From positions 135,661,989 through 135,725,988 of the forward strand of contig CP136068.1 of the NCBI GenBank assembly GCA_032622095.1: a stretch of 64,000 bases of DNA, in the 5' to 3' direction. Below, in pieces: positions 53,826 to 63,998 of the stretch. The translations under genes were made by a program, and so were the position numbers. Within the stretch, counting starts at the first letter, position 1, and every line of letters begins with the position of its first letter. The notes under the pieces were generated by a model that made no database searches, was not told the origin of the DNA, and saw only the letters and a list, made by a program, of their open reading frames with translations. The DNA comes from Siphonodentalium dalli. Its lineage: Eukaryota > Mollusca > Scaphopoda > Gadilida > Siphonodentaliidae.

Positions 53826-54105
53826 GAAATATTTTTTATACTCCCGCATTAAAAAAGCAGTACATAATATGTTATTGGTCTGTACGTCCGTCTGTCTGTC
53901 TGTCCTCTTTTTTCGTATCTGGATGATTAATAAATTTAGTAAGTCTAAACTGAATGGAATGAAATTTGGTATGTGAGTTTACAAGTCCAAAATACAGGTC
54001 AAGTTCAAATTTGGGTCCGCCAGCCAATTTTCACCAGAGTTATGGCCCTTTATTGTAATTACCACTGGCATATTTTAGAATGCCCTAGCGATGCTCTTGT
54101 TTCAT
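53826..54105. repeat. Dispersed GTCCGTCTGTCTG..AAATTTGG repeat
   Basis: TACGTCCGTCTGTCTGTCTG, AAATTTAGTAAGTCTAAACTG, GAAATTTGGTATGTGAGTTT, CAGGTCAAGTTCAAATTTGG, AGTTATGGCCCTTTATTG, GCGATGCTCTTGTTTC. Same family as 26270. Confidence 0.7.
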
Positions 54106-54479
54106 GTTTCCACTTTTATGACATGACCTCATTTACATAGTCACTGATTGGTGTGGATACGCATGAAGGTCGGGTCATGTTGAATATATGTAAATGAGGT
54201 CACAAATGTAATTGGAAAATATGAAGAAATATTTTTGAATTGCCAACTAATTTCTTTGCTTTTATAGACAACCAAGTGCGAAATTAAATATATATGTATG
54301 TTTATGTAGTTTAGTATAGAACTTGTTTGTATGGTTTTGTTCCATGGTAGTGTAGTTCTCATGGTAACTTGTTTTGTTAAATTTATGGAATCGGTTGGAT
54401 AAGGGTATGTCTGTTTTAAAGTAACATGTATATTTGATTTTCCATTTGCCAAGATTTCGGGATGATAATTGAAATTCTG

Positions 54480-55361
54480 TTTGTTGTTTAGTTACCATGA
54501 CAACATGTATATTTCATTTCCACTGTAACAGAAATCTAGAAATATGGTATTGACTATTAGGTTTGTTGTATATTACTAGTAACCATAGCAACACATGTTA
54601 TCTCTATGACAACAGGGATGGATGGGAATGTGAAGGTTCCATCATGTTAAGACTGTTATGTTTGTTGCATATAGTAACCATATCAACATATTTTATCTCT
54701 ATGACAACATGGATTGAAGGCAGTGGGAAGGTTCCACCATGTTTTGACTGTTAGGTCTGTTGCATAGTAACCATATGAACATATTTTATCTCTATGACAA
54801 CATGGATGGAAGGGAATGGGAAGGTTCCAACATGTTAAGACTGTTATGTTTGTTGCATATAGTAACCATATCAACATATTTTATCTCTATGGCAACATGG
54901 ATGGAAGGCAGTGGGAAGGTTCCATTTTTGACTGTTAGGTCTGTTGCATAGTAACCATATGAACATATTTTATCTCTATGACAACATGGATGGAAGGGAA
55001 TGGGAAGGTTCCAACATGTTAAGACTGTTATGTTTGTTGCATATAGTAACCATATCAACATATTTTATCTCTATGGCAACATGGATGGAAGGCAGTGGGA
55101 AGGTTCCACCATGTTTTGACTGTTAGGTCTGTTGCATAGTAACCATATCAACATATTTTATCTCTATGACAACATGGATGGAAGGGAATGGGAATGTGAC
55201 ACCATGTTATGACTGTTAGGTTTGTTGCATAGTAACCATAGCAACATATTTTATCTCTATGACAACATGGATGGAAGGGAATGGGAAGGTGACACCTTGT
55301 TATGACTGTTAGGTTTGTTGCATAGTAACCATAGCAATATATTTTATCTTTATGGCAACAG
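54480..55361 (+). repeat. About 93-bp tandem repeat carrying decayed copies of the exon 10 acceptor
   Basis: Units contain GTTGCATAGTAACCATA, ATATTTTATCTCTATG, (A/G)CAACATGGATGGAAGG, AATGGGAAGGTTCCA, ATGTTAAGACTGTTA. The true junction is TTTATGGCAACAG|GGGTGG.., then GATGGAAAGGTTCCA. Nine units are countable; the seven between the first (CAACAG at 54615) and the real one (55361) all have CAACAT, so they lack the acceptor AG. Confidence 0.88.
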
Positions 55362-55462
55362 GGGTGGATGGTGATGGAAAGGTTCCATTTGTTGTACAGA
55401 TCATCCAGAGACAGAAAAACAGGAAGGATAAGAAAATTGCCATGCGATGTGATGTTTATCAG
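55362..55462 (+). CDS. Calpain exon 10: C2-like domain strand segment
   Basis: 101 nt, phase 1 in and phase 0 out, codes residues 433-466; acceptor GCAACAG, donor CAG|GTATGA. KVPFVVQIIQRQKNRKDKKI followed by AMRCDVYQ corresponds to the calpain F-L-V-x-L-I-Q-K-x-R-R-x-x-R segment and the following G-F-x-I-Y strand. The exon start is the last unit of the preceding repeat array. Confidence 0.9.
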
Positions 55463-55489
55463 GTATGAATAAATACTCATTACCGTAAA

Positions 55490-56240
55490 ATGTAGATGGG
55501 AACGAGTCATTTTGGGGTTATTCGGAAAAAACATGGCCGCCAGTGGCCATCTTGGATTTCAAAATTCAATTCATTAGCACGGGCTACAGGTCGTACCATT
55601 CGTCTGATTATCATGAAATTTTTCATGTATGTTAATATTGACATGTAGATGGGAACGAGTAATCTTGTGGTCGTTTGGAAAAAAACATGGCCGCCAGCAG
55701 CCATCTTGGATTTTACTCTTTGCATGACTAAATCCTTTAGCACGGGCTACTGGTCGTAGCTTTAGTCTGATCATCATGAAATTTGTGATGGCTGTTTAAA
55801 TTGGAATGTAGATGGGAACAAGTCATTTTGGGGTCATTCGGACAAAAAACATGGGTGCCAGCGGCCATCTTGGATTTCAAAATTCAATCCATTAGCACGG
55901 GTTACAGATCGTACTGTTCGTCTGATCATCATGAAATTTGTCATGGGTGTTAATATTGACATATAGATGGGAACAAGTAATTCTGTGGTCGTTCGGCCAA
56001 AAAACATGGCCATCGGCAGCCATCTTGGATTTTACTCTTTGTATGACTAAATGCTTTGACACGGACCACAAGTCGTACCTTTGGTCAGATCATCATAAAA
56101 TTTGTCATGGCTGTTTAAATTGGAATGTAGATGGGAACGAGTCATTTTGGGGTCATTCGGACAAAAAACATGGCTGCCAGCGGCCATCAATTTAACTTCT
56201 TCCCAAAGTTGAGCTACAGTGTCATTGACACTTTCATTTA
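55490..56240. repeat. About 157-bp tandem repeat, 4-5 units
   Basis: GATGGGAACGAGTCATTTTG or its variant recurs at about 55495, 55649, 55810, 55967 and 56130, with ACATGG(C/G)CGCCAGCGGCCA, TCTTGGATTT and ATCATGAAATTTGTCATG. Alternate units resemble each other more (AAAATTCAA.. versus ACTCTTTGCATGACTAAA), giving a dimeric higher order. It ends CCAAAGTTGAGC..AGTG..CATTGACACTTTCATT. The 5560-6010 region is a relative. Confidence 0.8.
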
Positions 56241-56284
56241 AATCCATGTGTGTTTTATTTATCAACCTGGCCCTGATTTTCATT

Positions 56285-56519
56285 TTAACCCTTCGTGACT
56301 GGAGCTTCCTGAAATTTATTGAATACCCTGTGCCAGTGCATTCTCTTATATATGCGAGTCTCCCATAGGAAGCCTCGCATATATAAGAGAATACATTGGC
56401 TTAACACTATTTACATTGACATTGTAAACCAGTGCATTCTCTTATGTATGCAAGGTTCCCTATGCACTGGCAATGGATCGTTATTGCTGCCAGCCCAGCT
56501 CCCGCCATGGAAGGGTTAA
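56285..56519. mobile_element. TTAA element sub-family T3, 235 bp
   Basis: TTAACCCTTCGTGACTGGAG to CCCGCCATGGAAGGGTTAA; hairpin 56332-56400 and a truncated second one near 56430. Confidence 0.8.
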
Positions 56520-56749
56520 AATATATGTCATATGTACCGGGTTTTAGCTAATTCTTTTGCTTGTATTATGTAAGAGAAGATAATTCATCAATCTTCAATT
56601 ATTCCAAGGTAAAAATTAACAAGACATACTAAATATTTTGTTTAATTTAGTCAACCTTTATGGGTTTTGATAAAGTTCACTGTCGAAACTTCAACTTTTG
56701 AGACAAGAAGTTGGAAATTTACCCCACCTACACTTCAAGTGGTATATTA

Positions 56750-57180
56750 CAAGCCTGAGTTTAATGTGCCTGTCATTTACAGAATGAGGTCCCCAGAGGG
56801 TGAATTTAGTGACGCTATCCCGCATAGTGGGCTAGCATCACTAAATTCAACCTCTGGGGACCTCAATCTGCTTAGACCTCATCTTCTCTGGAAAGTTTCT
56901 TTATTATCAAACTTCTTCACATAGATTCTATTTCTTTTTTCATATAGTTAGTTTCTGTATATATCCCAGAATTGGCAGACGACACATTACATAATCGCGG
57001 TTCCCAATGGGTGTACATCACAATATTCACATTTGGAAACTTCAATCTGAGTCTATGTCTCCCATAGCATACCAATAGGGTGAATTTGGTGATGCTAGCC
57101 TGCTATGTGGGATAGCATCAATAAATTCATCGTCTGGGGACCTCATTCTGCAAATGACAGGCACACTAAACTCAGGCTTG
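56750..57180. mobile_element. C-family hAT-like MITE, complete 431 bp
   Basis: CAAGCCTGAGTTTAATGTGC to CACACTAAACTCAGGCTTG, nearly perfect inverted ends. Flanking 8-bp repeats GTATATTA and GTATATCA (one difference). Both palindromes and the internal segment are present. Confidence 0.9.
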
Positions 57181-57315
57181 GTATATCACTTGGGTAATTA
57201 CCTAACCACGCTGGACACCAATTAGGTAATTTTCCTGTCTACATAGAGTTTTCTATGTACACCAATCAGAGCTCATTTAGGGATGAAATGATTGATTAAT
57301 AAACGCACATACATA

Positions 57316-57684
57316 CAGGGGCGCCGGAAGAGGGGGGCAGATGGGGCAGCTCACCCCCCTGCCCTTGAAGGGGGGGGGGGGCGAGCGGGGGCATGACTTG
57401 CCCTTTTTCTGGAAATGCTTTTTGTGTGTTTAATCTCGTGTTTGTATAGCAAAATGTGACTTTTTTGGTCCAAATACCACCAATTTCACAAGGAATATTA
57501 ATTTTTTGTCAATTTTATCACAAAACAGCCATAAAAACCGACAAATACCATTAAAATAGGGATTTTTGCCACAATGAATTTATGGTTAGTTTCCCGAGTT
57601 TGCAGAGAAAATGCCATTTTTTGTGGAAAAGTGCCCTTTTTGTAGGCTCTGCCCCCCTGCCCTTGGATGCTTCCGGTGCCCCTG
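57316..57684. mobile_element. hAT-type MITE, 369 bp
   Basis: CAGGGGCGCCGGAAG at the left and CTTCCGGTGCCCCTG at the right; exact 8-bp duplication CATACATA on both sides (57308-57315, 57685-57692). GGGGGCAGATGGGGCAG and CTGCCCTTG.AAGG motifs near both ends. It lies 92 bp before exon 11. Confidence 0.92.
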
Positions 57685-57776
57685 CATACATAGTCTATTT
57701 TATTTCATTATAAGTATAAACTCTTGATATCATGTAGATAGGCGGTCATTAATTGTTTGACTATTTTGTTACACAG

Positions 57777-57985
57777 GTGACGGCAGGTTCGAGAGATACT
57801 GACAGACTGTGCATAGAATTATGTGGTGACAAGACGAACACTTACTCTCCAGAACTGCAGTCAACGTACCGACATAAAGTGACACCTGGGAAGTACCTCA
57901 TTATCCCGTCGACGCTCAAACCCAATACCGAACTGGATTTCCTCATCAGGGCATTCACGACAGCTCCAATCACGACGGAAGTGAG
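57777..57985 (+). CDS. Calpain exon 11: end of the C2-like/CBSW domain
   Basis: 209 nt, phase 0 in and phase 2 out, codes residues 467-535 plus two bases of codon 536; acceptor TTACACAG, donor TGAG|GTGAGA. YRHKVTPGKYLIIPSTLKPN followed by TELDFLIRAFT is the calpain F-x-L-P-P-G-x-Y-x-I-V-P-S-T-x-x-P-x-x-x-x-x-F-x-L-R-V-F signature that closes domain III. Confidence 0.95.
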
Positions 57986-58490
57986 GTGAGATTTCACTGG
58001 TGCTAGTGGGGTCGTTGTTGTAATGTTTTATACATAGATGCACACCGTGTGCATTCCTATATACATAAATGCACACTTGTCTCTTGTATAATACCACGTG
58101 ACAGGGGCATTTTGTTTTCTACATTAATGCACAAGTGTTGATCATATTTGTAAATTCGTGTTCTTCTGTTCATCGATCAAACAACCATGCAGTTCTTTCG
58201 GCCCCTGTTTAATACCAAGATCAAAATGTGACCAATGATCAATTTTCTCCTTGTGCTAAAAGAAATTTATGCCTTTATAAGAACTTCTGAAGAAAAATAT
58301 TTTCAAATTTAAGCAGACAGCAATTATTTACGGCAACATTTCCACCTCGCGCCGACTGAGACTGGTGTGTATTTATGTATAAAACAGTACGACAATGACC
58401 CCAACAGCTTCACTGGTTAACCCTTTCTATTCTAAATACTCATTGATGAGTAGTCTCCTTAGGAAATGTTCAGATAATAAGTTCAACAAA

Positions 58491-59504
58491 GCCTGAGTCG
58501 GGATTGTATGTACAGTGAAAACTGCAATTTACGACCACCGCCGTGACCGACCACCTGTCTTTTCCGACCAAATTCCTTTTGTACGGACAAGTTTCGCTAT
58601 ATAAACGACCTGCCATGAACGACCGCCTGTCTAACGCGACCACCGGTCGGTATATCGCGGCAAAAACATAAATATTTACTTGTTATGAACGACCAATTCC
58701 ATCGAAAAAATATATAATTTGTGCACGAAAAAGTTAAACTTTAAATGCACAAACTTATGTACTTTTATTCCCCATTCTGAACCCCCGAGTCTGTCAGTGT
58801 TTGATGCGCGTGATGGTATTAGTTTCACATGTCAATTAAGGTTACCGGATATTATAACGAGGTGAGAATTGCTGGCTGGTGATTAAGAATGTATGAATAG
58901 AAGATACTTGAGGGCCATTTGGTAGATAAAGGGGTTTATGTAAGCAGTTAATTATGGAGTCACTTTGGCCTCGAGAATGGATTCATGTTTACACTTCTCA
59001 GACGCACGGTCTGGAATTGTATTGTTTTACTTATAATCTATGGAAAGCTTACAAATCACCTCGGCTTGTATTACGTGGGCTTCTTCAACCTATAGGCCTA
59101 TATAGGTTCATAGACCGTACTGTCACATTTATATTTCCAAATCTTTCTCGTGCACTTCAGTTACTTATAATTTAAAGACATTTTTAACTGTGTCATGTCC
59201 ACTGAGACATCCGTAGAAGAAAGGCAATTATCAGTTAAACCTAAAGATCAACCAAAGTTAGACAAGTTCTTTCTTGTCAAGCAATGACATTGTGACAAAA
59301 TTATGTGTGTGAATATAGCTGACCAGTTTAATTGTGTTTATAATCAAAGGGGAAATACTCTGGTATGTCTGTAGAGAGTGCAAGACAGAGCGAAGTGAGT
59401 GTGTCTGCTTATTAATACATTGTTTAGATGTATCCTGTATTTGAATATATATAAGATGTTTGTATGTTCAATTGTTATTCTATAAAAAGTATTAAAAAAA
59501 ATTA
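58491..59504 (+). mobile_element. About 1-kb retroposed insertion with A-rich tail and 15-bp target duplication
   Basis: AATAAGTTCAACAAA stands on both sides (58476-58490 and 59505-59519), and the inserted DNA ends in AAGTATTAAAAAAAATTA. A 15-bp duplication with an A-rich tail is the signature of LINE-type retroposition. The insert starts with GCCTGAGTCGGG and has pogo-like TACAGTGAAAACTGC..TTACGACCACC, then several GACCGACCACCTGTC and ACGACCGCCTGTC motifs, and later a pogo-like transposase C-terminus. Confidence 0.7.
59195..59287 (+). pseudogene. Pogo/Tigger transposase C-terminus with PCNA-binding motif
   Basis: Reads 30 residues and stops: MSTETSVEERQLSVKPKDQP then KLDKFFLVKQ. QPKLDKFF is a full PIP-box match (Q-x-x-h-x-x-a-a). 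Pogo-type transposases are known to end in a PCNA-interaction motif. The ATG may be internal; upstream catalytic sequence is not recognisable. Confidence 0.55.
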
Positions 59505-59545
59505 AATAAGTTCAACAAACATTGAACTTATTATCTGAAGCAGGA

Positions 59546-60980
59546 ATATCTCATTTATAATGTATACAAAATCCACTAAAATCCGTTTTGAGCAAAAGTT
59601 TTAACAACGTTTTTAAAAATGCCCATTTTTCCGGCCATGGGAGGTAGGTTTTTCGACAATATGCATCATCGGTGACACCAGACTGCCTTACTCCTCCATC
59701 CGATATATAACATATTGTGTGAAATTAGAGTATGGGGGCGAATAGAGTGACACCTACAGTAAATAATGCAATCGCGGCCATGAAATGGCTGTCAAAATGG
59801 CTGCAACTCCAAGCCATGTCATGATGAAAGCAACATATTGAATAACCACCTAGAAGTGAAACTGCATATTGGTAATTTACAAGTATGTTGTTAAATATCT
59901 TTAAAGGTACACATCTCATTAAAAAAGTTCCATCTGAATGATTTAGTGGTCACTGCAATGCAAGTTAAACCCAATGATTTACGTTTTTAAAGTTTGGGTT
60001 TTCTGCTTGGAATGCATCCAACAGTCGGGCCAAAAATAATCATTTCTGGCATGGAACACAAGAAGTGACAATTTGCCACACAGTGTGTGGTAGTTTCATT
60101 CGGAAAGATGATTAATTAACGCAGAAACTGAAGTGCATTCATAGTATACCACCATGTATTCGTGTGATAAAAGAAAAATATTTGTGTTTCATCACTTGAC
60201 CGGGGCAAATATGACTACTATTTCAAGACACGAACAATAGGATGTACACATTTTCTCAGTACTCTATGAATACCTCTCATACTGTTCTCTAGCAGAAATT
60301 GATGTTGTAGATCAAAATAAATAATGATCGGTCACGTTCGTGAGACTGCTCTGAGTAGATATATTTGTGCTTCTATAAAAAGGTCGCATAGTCAATACAT
60401 CCCTATTAAATCCCATTTAACTTTTAATTACATATATATCACACGATTTAAGATAAAATCTGCATTATTTTTCTGTTTCTGAGAGCCCAAAAAGTCCAGA
60501 TTTAACCGTTGTATGAGACCCTGCTTTAGCTTGCCGTCTCGTGAAATACATTAGAGAGAATTCTTATATCTCTTATCAACAGTTTCCCTTATACTCTGAA
60601 GTCATTCTTCCTCACATAAATCAAGTGTTTGTTCACTTTTATATGACCAGCTGTTTACTTTTCCAAAATTTCATTTGATTTTGTCCATTTTGGGACAGAC
60701 ATTCTACAGATATGGTTTATGAATAAGCATTGTTTGTGTATATTTAATTTGATTACTAATTTGGCTATAGTGGGTGCACCTACCACAGAAATACAGCATT
60801 TTTCAATACAAACTGCCATCATGGACGCCATTTTGATTAGAAAATTTTACTCAAATAAGATTTTAGCAGATTTTGGATATGTGATTCAGGACATTTCTCC
60901 CCCACAAAATGAAACCAAGAAACCTTCATTACAAATTTCTTCCAGGTCTAACCTCTAGACGACCAGCCTAGAAGGACTCT
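59546..60980. other. Intron 11 segment, nothing recognised
   Basis: AT-rich, unique-looking. No domain or known repeat found. Confidence 0.45.
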
Positions 60981-60983
60981 TTC

Positions 60984-61200
60984 TGTACTTTTTCATGAAA
61001 ACCCCTCCAGATGAAAACAGGCCATTCTAATGGAGACTTTTATAACTGAGTGGGAGAATCCATTTAGTATAGAAAGGATTTAATCATGTTAAGCAAACCA
61101 TATTTCATCATGCTTTCATCAAAACATGTGCACAACTTATCATCTGAACATTTCCTAAGGAAACTGCTCATCAATGAGTATTTAGTATAGACATGGTTAA
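60984..61200. mobile_element. TTAA element sub-family T5, rearranged copy
   Basis: GAAAACCCCTCCAGATGAAA to TTTAGTATAGAAAGGATTTAA, then a second right-end-like part ACTGCTCATCAATGAGTATTTAGTATAGACATGGTTAA. Two right ends in a row, without a left end. Confidence 0.65.
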
Positions 61201-61582
61201 CCCTTTACCCAACAAAATGGCCAAAAACGCCCAAATAAAGCTTCAACAGCCTAAAATATCTTCGGTCTGTCTCAATAACACCATACAAATATGGATATCA
61301 TTGGAACCGGTTCATTGACCACATTGTGATGGTTACAGTTATGCCCTGTGCCAATGCATTCTCTTATATATGCGAGTCGACCATAGGTCGCCTCGCATAT
61401 ATAAGAGAATGCATTGGCCTAAAAAAAATTTATAATATTTTTCTACATTCTTTGACAATTTTATCATTTTTAATATGTGTTAAGCCAATGCATTCTCTTA
61501 TATATGCGAGGCGACCTATGGTCGACTCGCATATATAAGAGAATGCATTGGCACAGGGCCGTTCTGTTGGGTAAAGGGTTAA
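61197..61582. mobile_element. TTAA element sub-family T1, copy 3, complete
   Basis: TTAACCCTTTACCCAACAAA to CTGTTGGGTAAAGGGTTAA; hairpins at 61350-61418 and 61488-61556; same orientation as the 9878 copy and very similar (GCTTCAACAGCCTAAAATAT). Confidence 0.88.
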
Positions 61583-62221
61583 GTGAACATTTACAATTGT
61601 AGCTGATTGATATTTGACATATTATTTATTATAATTCTATATTATTATTCTATATTTTATATAGAATTCTACTTATTTAAAATTATTCTATCAATCTCTT
61701 TGAAAAGCCGATGATAATTCTAATAGATGTACATCTCCAGAAGTGTCCATCATATTTCATTTCTACAATGACGCAGCAGTCCCAAAATGACGTGATAAAC
61801 CGTTTCCAAATATGGAGTCCATTCCTGGTGTAGTAATTGTTTGTAAGAATCGTAGTATTTAGAAATAGTTATAAATACAACAAGATGTCAAAGAATAATC
61901 AGTCATGAATATCACTGATAAAAACACGAAGATGATGTCTCCAATATTTCGATGAGTAAAATGAATTCTGATATATATCACCTGTATTGAATACTTGAGT
62001 TTGACAACGCATGGGAAATTTGTCAATGCATCATTGGCCTCAGATCTGTGAAGTGATCCATTATGCCATAAACCAATGAAATCGCACGTAGTACACGTAT
62101 GCGCCACTCTCCAATGATATGGAGTGAATCCCTTCAAAACAGAACCTAATTTTAATAGAGAGTTCTAGAGACATACAATCGTTAGGATTATCGTCAGTTT
62201 TTCAAAGAGACTGCCAATTCT
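61583..62221. other. Intron 11 segment, nothing recognised
   Basis: AT-rich; ATAGAATTCTA..TAGAATT cluster at about 61630-61680. No gene supported. Confidence 0.45.
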
Positions 62222-62384
62222 TACAGTAATGCCCTAATTAATCGACCCCTTAACCACAGCAGAATTATGGGTAACTTTTCAGGATTTAGTCGGAAATATG
62301 GCTTGTTGCCATTCATCGGAAAGCTGAAAAGTTACCCATAATTCTGCTGTGGTTAAGGAGTCGATTAATTATAGCATTACTGTA
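62222..62384. mobile_element. A-family MITE, 163 bp, 40 bp before exon 12
   Basis: TACAGTAATGCCCTAATTAA to TAGCATTACTGTA; the left arm reaches GGAAAGCTG and then AAAAGTTACCCATAATTC, the inner right arm being deleted. Confidence 0.85.
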
Positions 62385-62424
62385 TATCATTATTATATGA
62401 AATGAAGTTTATTTTGCGTTCCAG

Positions 62425-62504
62425 TGAGATTCCTCCCTCCTGCACAGTTATGGCTGGTGACGTTATCGAGGAATTTGAGGACAATGGACGGACACATCAT
62501 ATGA
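62425..62504 (+). CDS. Calpain exon 12: acidic linker after the C2-like domain
   Basis: 80 nt, phase 2 in and phase 1 out, codes residues 536-562; acceptor GCGTTCCAG, donor ATGA|GTAAGT. Reads SEIPPSCTVMAGDVIEEFED then NGRTHHM. There is no strong motif; the call rests on correct splice sites, matching phase with exon 11 and the acidic DVIEEFED, comparable to the linker before the penta-EF-hand domain in classical calpains. The next exon is outside the window. Confidence 0.75.
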
Positions 62505-63212
62505 GTAAGTTTAATTGCCAAAACATCATGTGCAGTTGTTAAATTCCTAATTCTAAACTTACCCCATATTGATGGCACTGGCTCTGAAAAATTCATCAAT
62601 GGTAAAGACCACATAAAAATGACAAAACAGACAATATCTTCAAAATGGAATACTTCGGCAACAAGCCTTAAAATAATTTATATTTGACTGTCTGACATTT
62701 TGTCAGGCACCAAACAGACATGGACTGACATTTCAAAATGAGGCCTGACATGCCTTTTTCATCACCCGAAATAATGCCAAGTGAAACTAATAATGATGTA
62801 TTATCCCCCCAATTATGTTCTTCTTCTCAATTGTCACTTTTTTTGCTATAAATAATGCGAATCTGCCCACCCTGGCAACAAAATCAAATATGCTTGCCAA
62901 ATTCATGCTAATTTATAAGGTTATAGGAAATATTCATTCAATAAGTTTTCCAATTCCAATATTTTGTAGACATCCAAGTTCTAATAATCATATATCTGAA
63001 AAAGACAGATTTTGGCCAAAAAAAATAATTAAAAGTTACTCTCCAATAGAATAAATTTCATTTAACAGTACACAATATCAATTTAATTTTCAAAATATCA
63101 CATTACCAGTGATATTTTCCTTAAAAATACGTCAATATTTCAACCTGACATTATGTCAGCCTGACAACCTATATAAATTTGAATTTGGCGTCTGACAATT
63201 GTCTATGTCAGA
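62505..63212. other. Intron 12 segment with GTCAGAC-type repeats
   Basis: TCTGACATTTTGTCAGGC at about 62690 and TGACATTATGTCAGCCTGAC at about 63147 are related short inverted motifs, perhaps ends of an unclassified element. No coding exon recognised. Confidence 0.4.
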
Positions 63213-63998
63213 CAGAGCTGTTAAGTTTCACGGATTGTCCGTGAGACTCCCGGATTGCTATGGACAAAACTTCCAAAATACGGAAGACCACCCAATTCTC
63301 CCGCATTGTGCAGATGTACTGTTGCTGTCGGTAACATCAAGAGTAATTTCATATTCATCATTATTCCGTACTAATCAGCAGTACTAATTGAGACTAATTA
63401 ATTTTCACACCCTTCATAGCCATGCAAGCTGTCGTAAAAGTATAAACAATAGATTTAATAACGCGACTTAAATAACTTAAAGTCACAAACCATGCGAACG
63501 GATGTGTCCATTTCGTTTGCGGGTAAAACTGTATAGACGAGTCCATTTTGTACTTTCAGTTTAACTCATGTCCGATTGTTACCTGTGTAACTCTGGTTCC
63601 GTTTTTACTTATTTTAAACAAACTTTCTGCTTCTTAAAATGTGTTGATAGATGGTGGAATGTATCCATTTCGTTTGGGGGTTAAACTGTAAGACGAGTCC
63701 ATTTTATTGTTATTCCGATTTTGTACTTTCGGTTTCGTGCATATCCGGCTGTATCTGGTGGGATTTTACGTATTTTAAACGATGTGTCTGCTTCTTTCTA
63801 AATGTTGGTGGTCTCTCAACACAGGTGGAATTTGTGTTTTGAACCGAAAATTAGGTGGTCGCGGTCTCGTTTAACAAGTGATCGCCCATTGTAAGTGAGA
63901 ATAAACCAGTCGATGAAGAGTAAATGCGGTCGCAAATTGGAGGTGGTCCCTCCCACAAAAATCTCACGGATGGCCATTTTTAAAACTTAACAGCTCTG
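63213..63998. mobile_element. Inverted-repeat element at the window end, 786 bp
   Basis: CAGAGCTGTTAAGTTT at the left and AAACTTAACAGCTCTG at the right, with GTCCGTGAGACTC / ATCTCACGGATGG next to them. It contains the two-unit repeat 63490-63770 shared with 40140-40425 and CGACTTAAATAAC. The window ends 2 bp later, so the target duplication cannot be read. Confidence 0.75.

Larger units (their letters stand above)
58417..59545. mobile_element. TTAA element sub-family T5 interrupted by a retroposed insertion
   Basis: TTAACCCTTTCTATTCTAAA, TCATTGATGAGTAGTCTCC, GTTCAGATAATAAGTTCAAC, interruption, then GTTCAACAAACATTGAACTT, ATTATCTGAA; the right end has decayed. Confidence 0.75.
6813..62504 (+). 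other. Calpain-family cysteine protease gene, 12 exons seen, 3' end missing
   Basis: Joining the twelve exons listed separately gives 562 complete codons plus one nucleotide, with every splice phase consistent. Known of the family: calpains are Ca2+-dependent intracellular cysteine proteases that cut substrates at limited sites. Seen: an acylation-type N-terminus (residues 1-6), a Pro/Lys-rich linker (about 20-60), a protease core (about 85-345) with Cys148, His306 and Asn331, a C2-like/CBSW domain (about 360-535) and the beginning of an acidic linker. Cys-to-His spacing is 158 and His-to-Asn 25, close to classical calpains. The next domain, usually penta-EF-hand, would lie beyond the window. 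Introns range from about 1.3 to 11.3 kb and are filled with MITEs. I cannot assign a specific vertebrate orthologue, so no symbol is given. Confidence 0.92.

Noticed and set aside
58954-59175. 73-residue open frame in the retroposed insert
   Set aside because: No recognisable transposase motif; cannot be linked in frame with the PIP-box tail without guessing.
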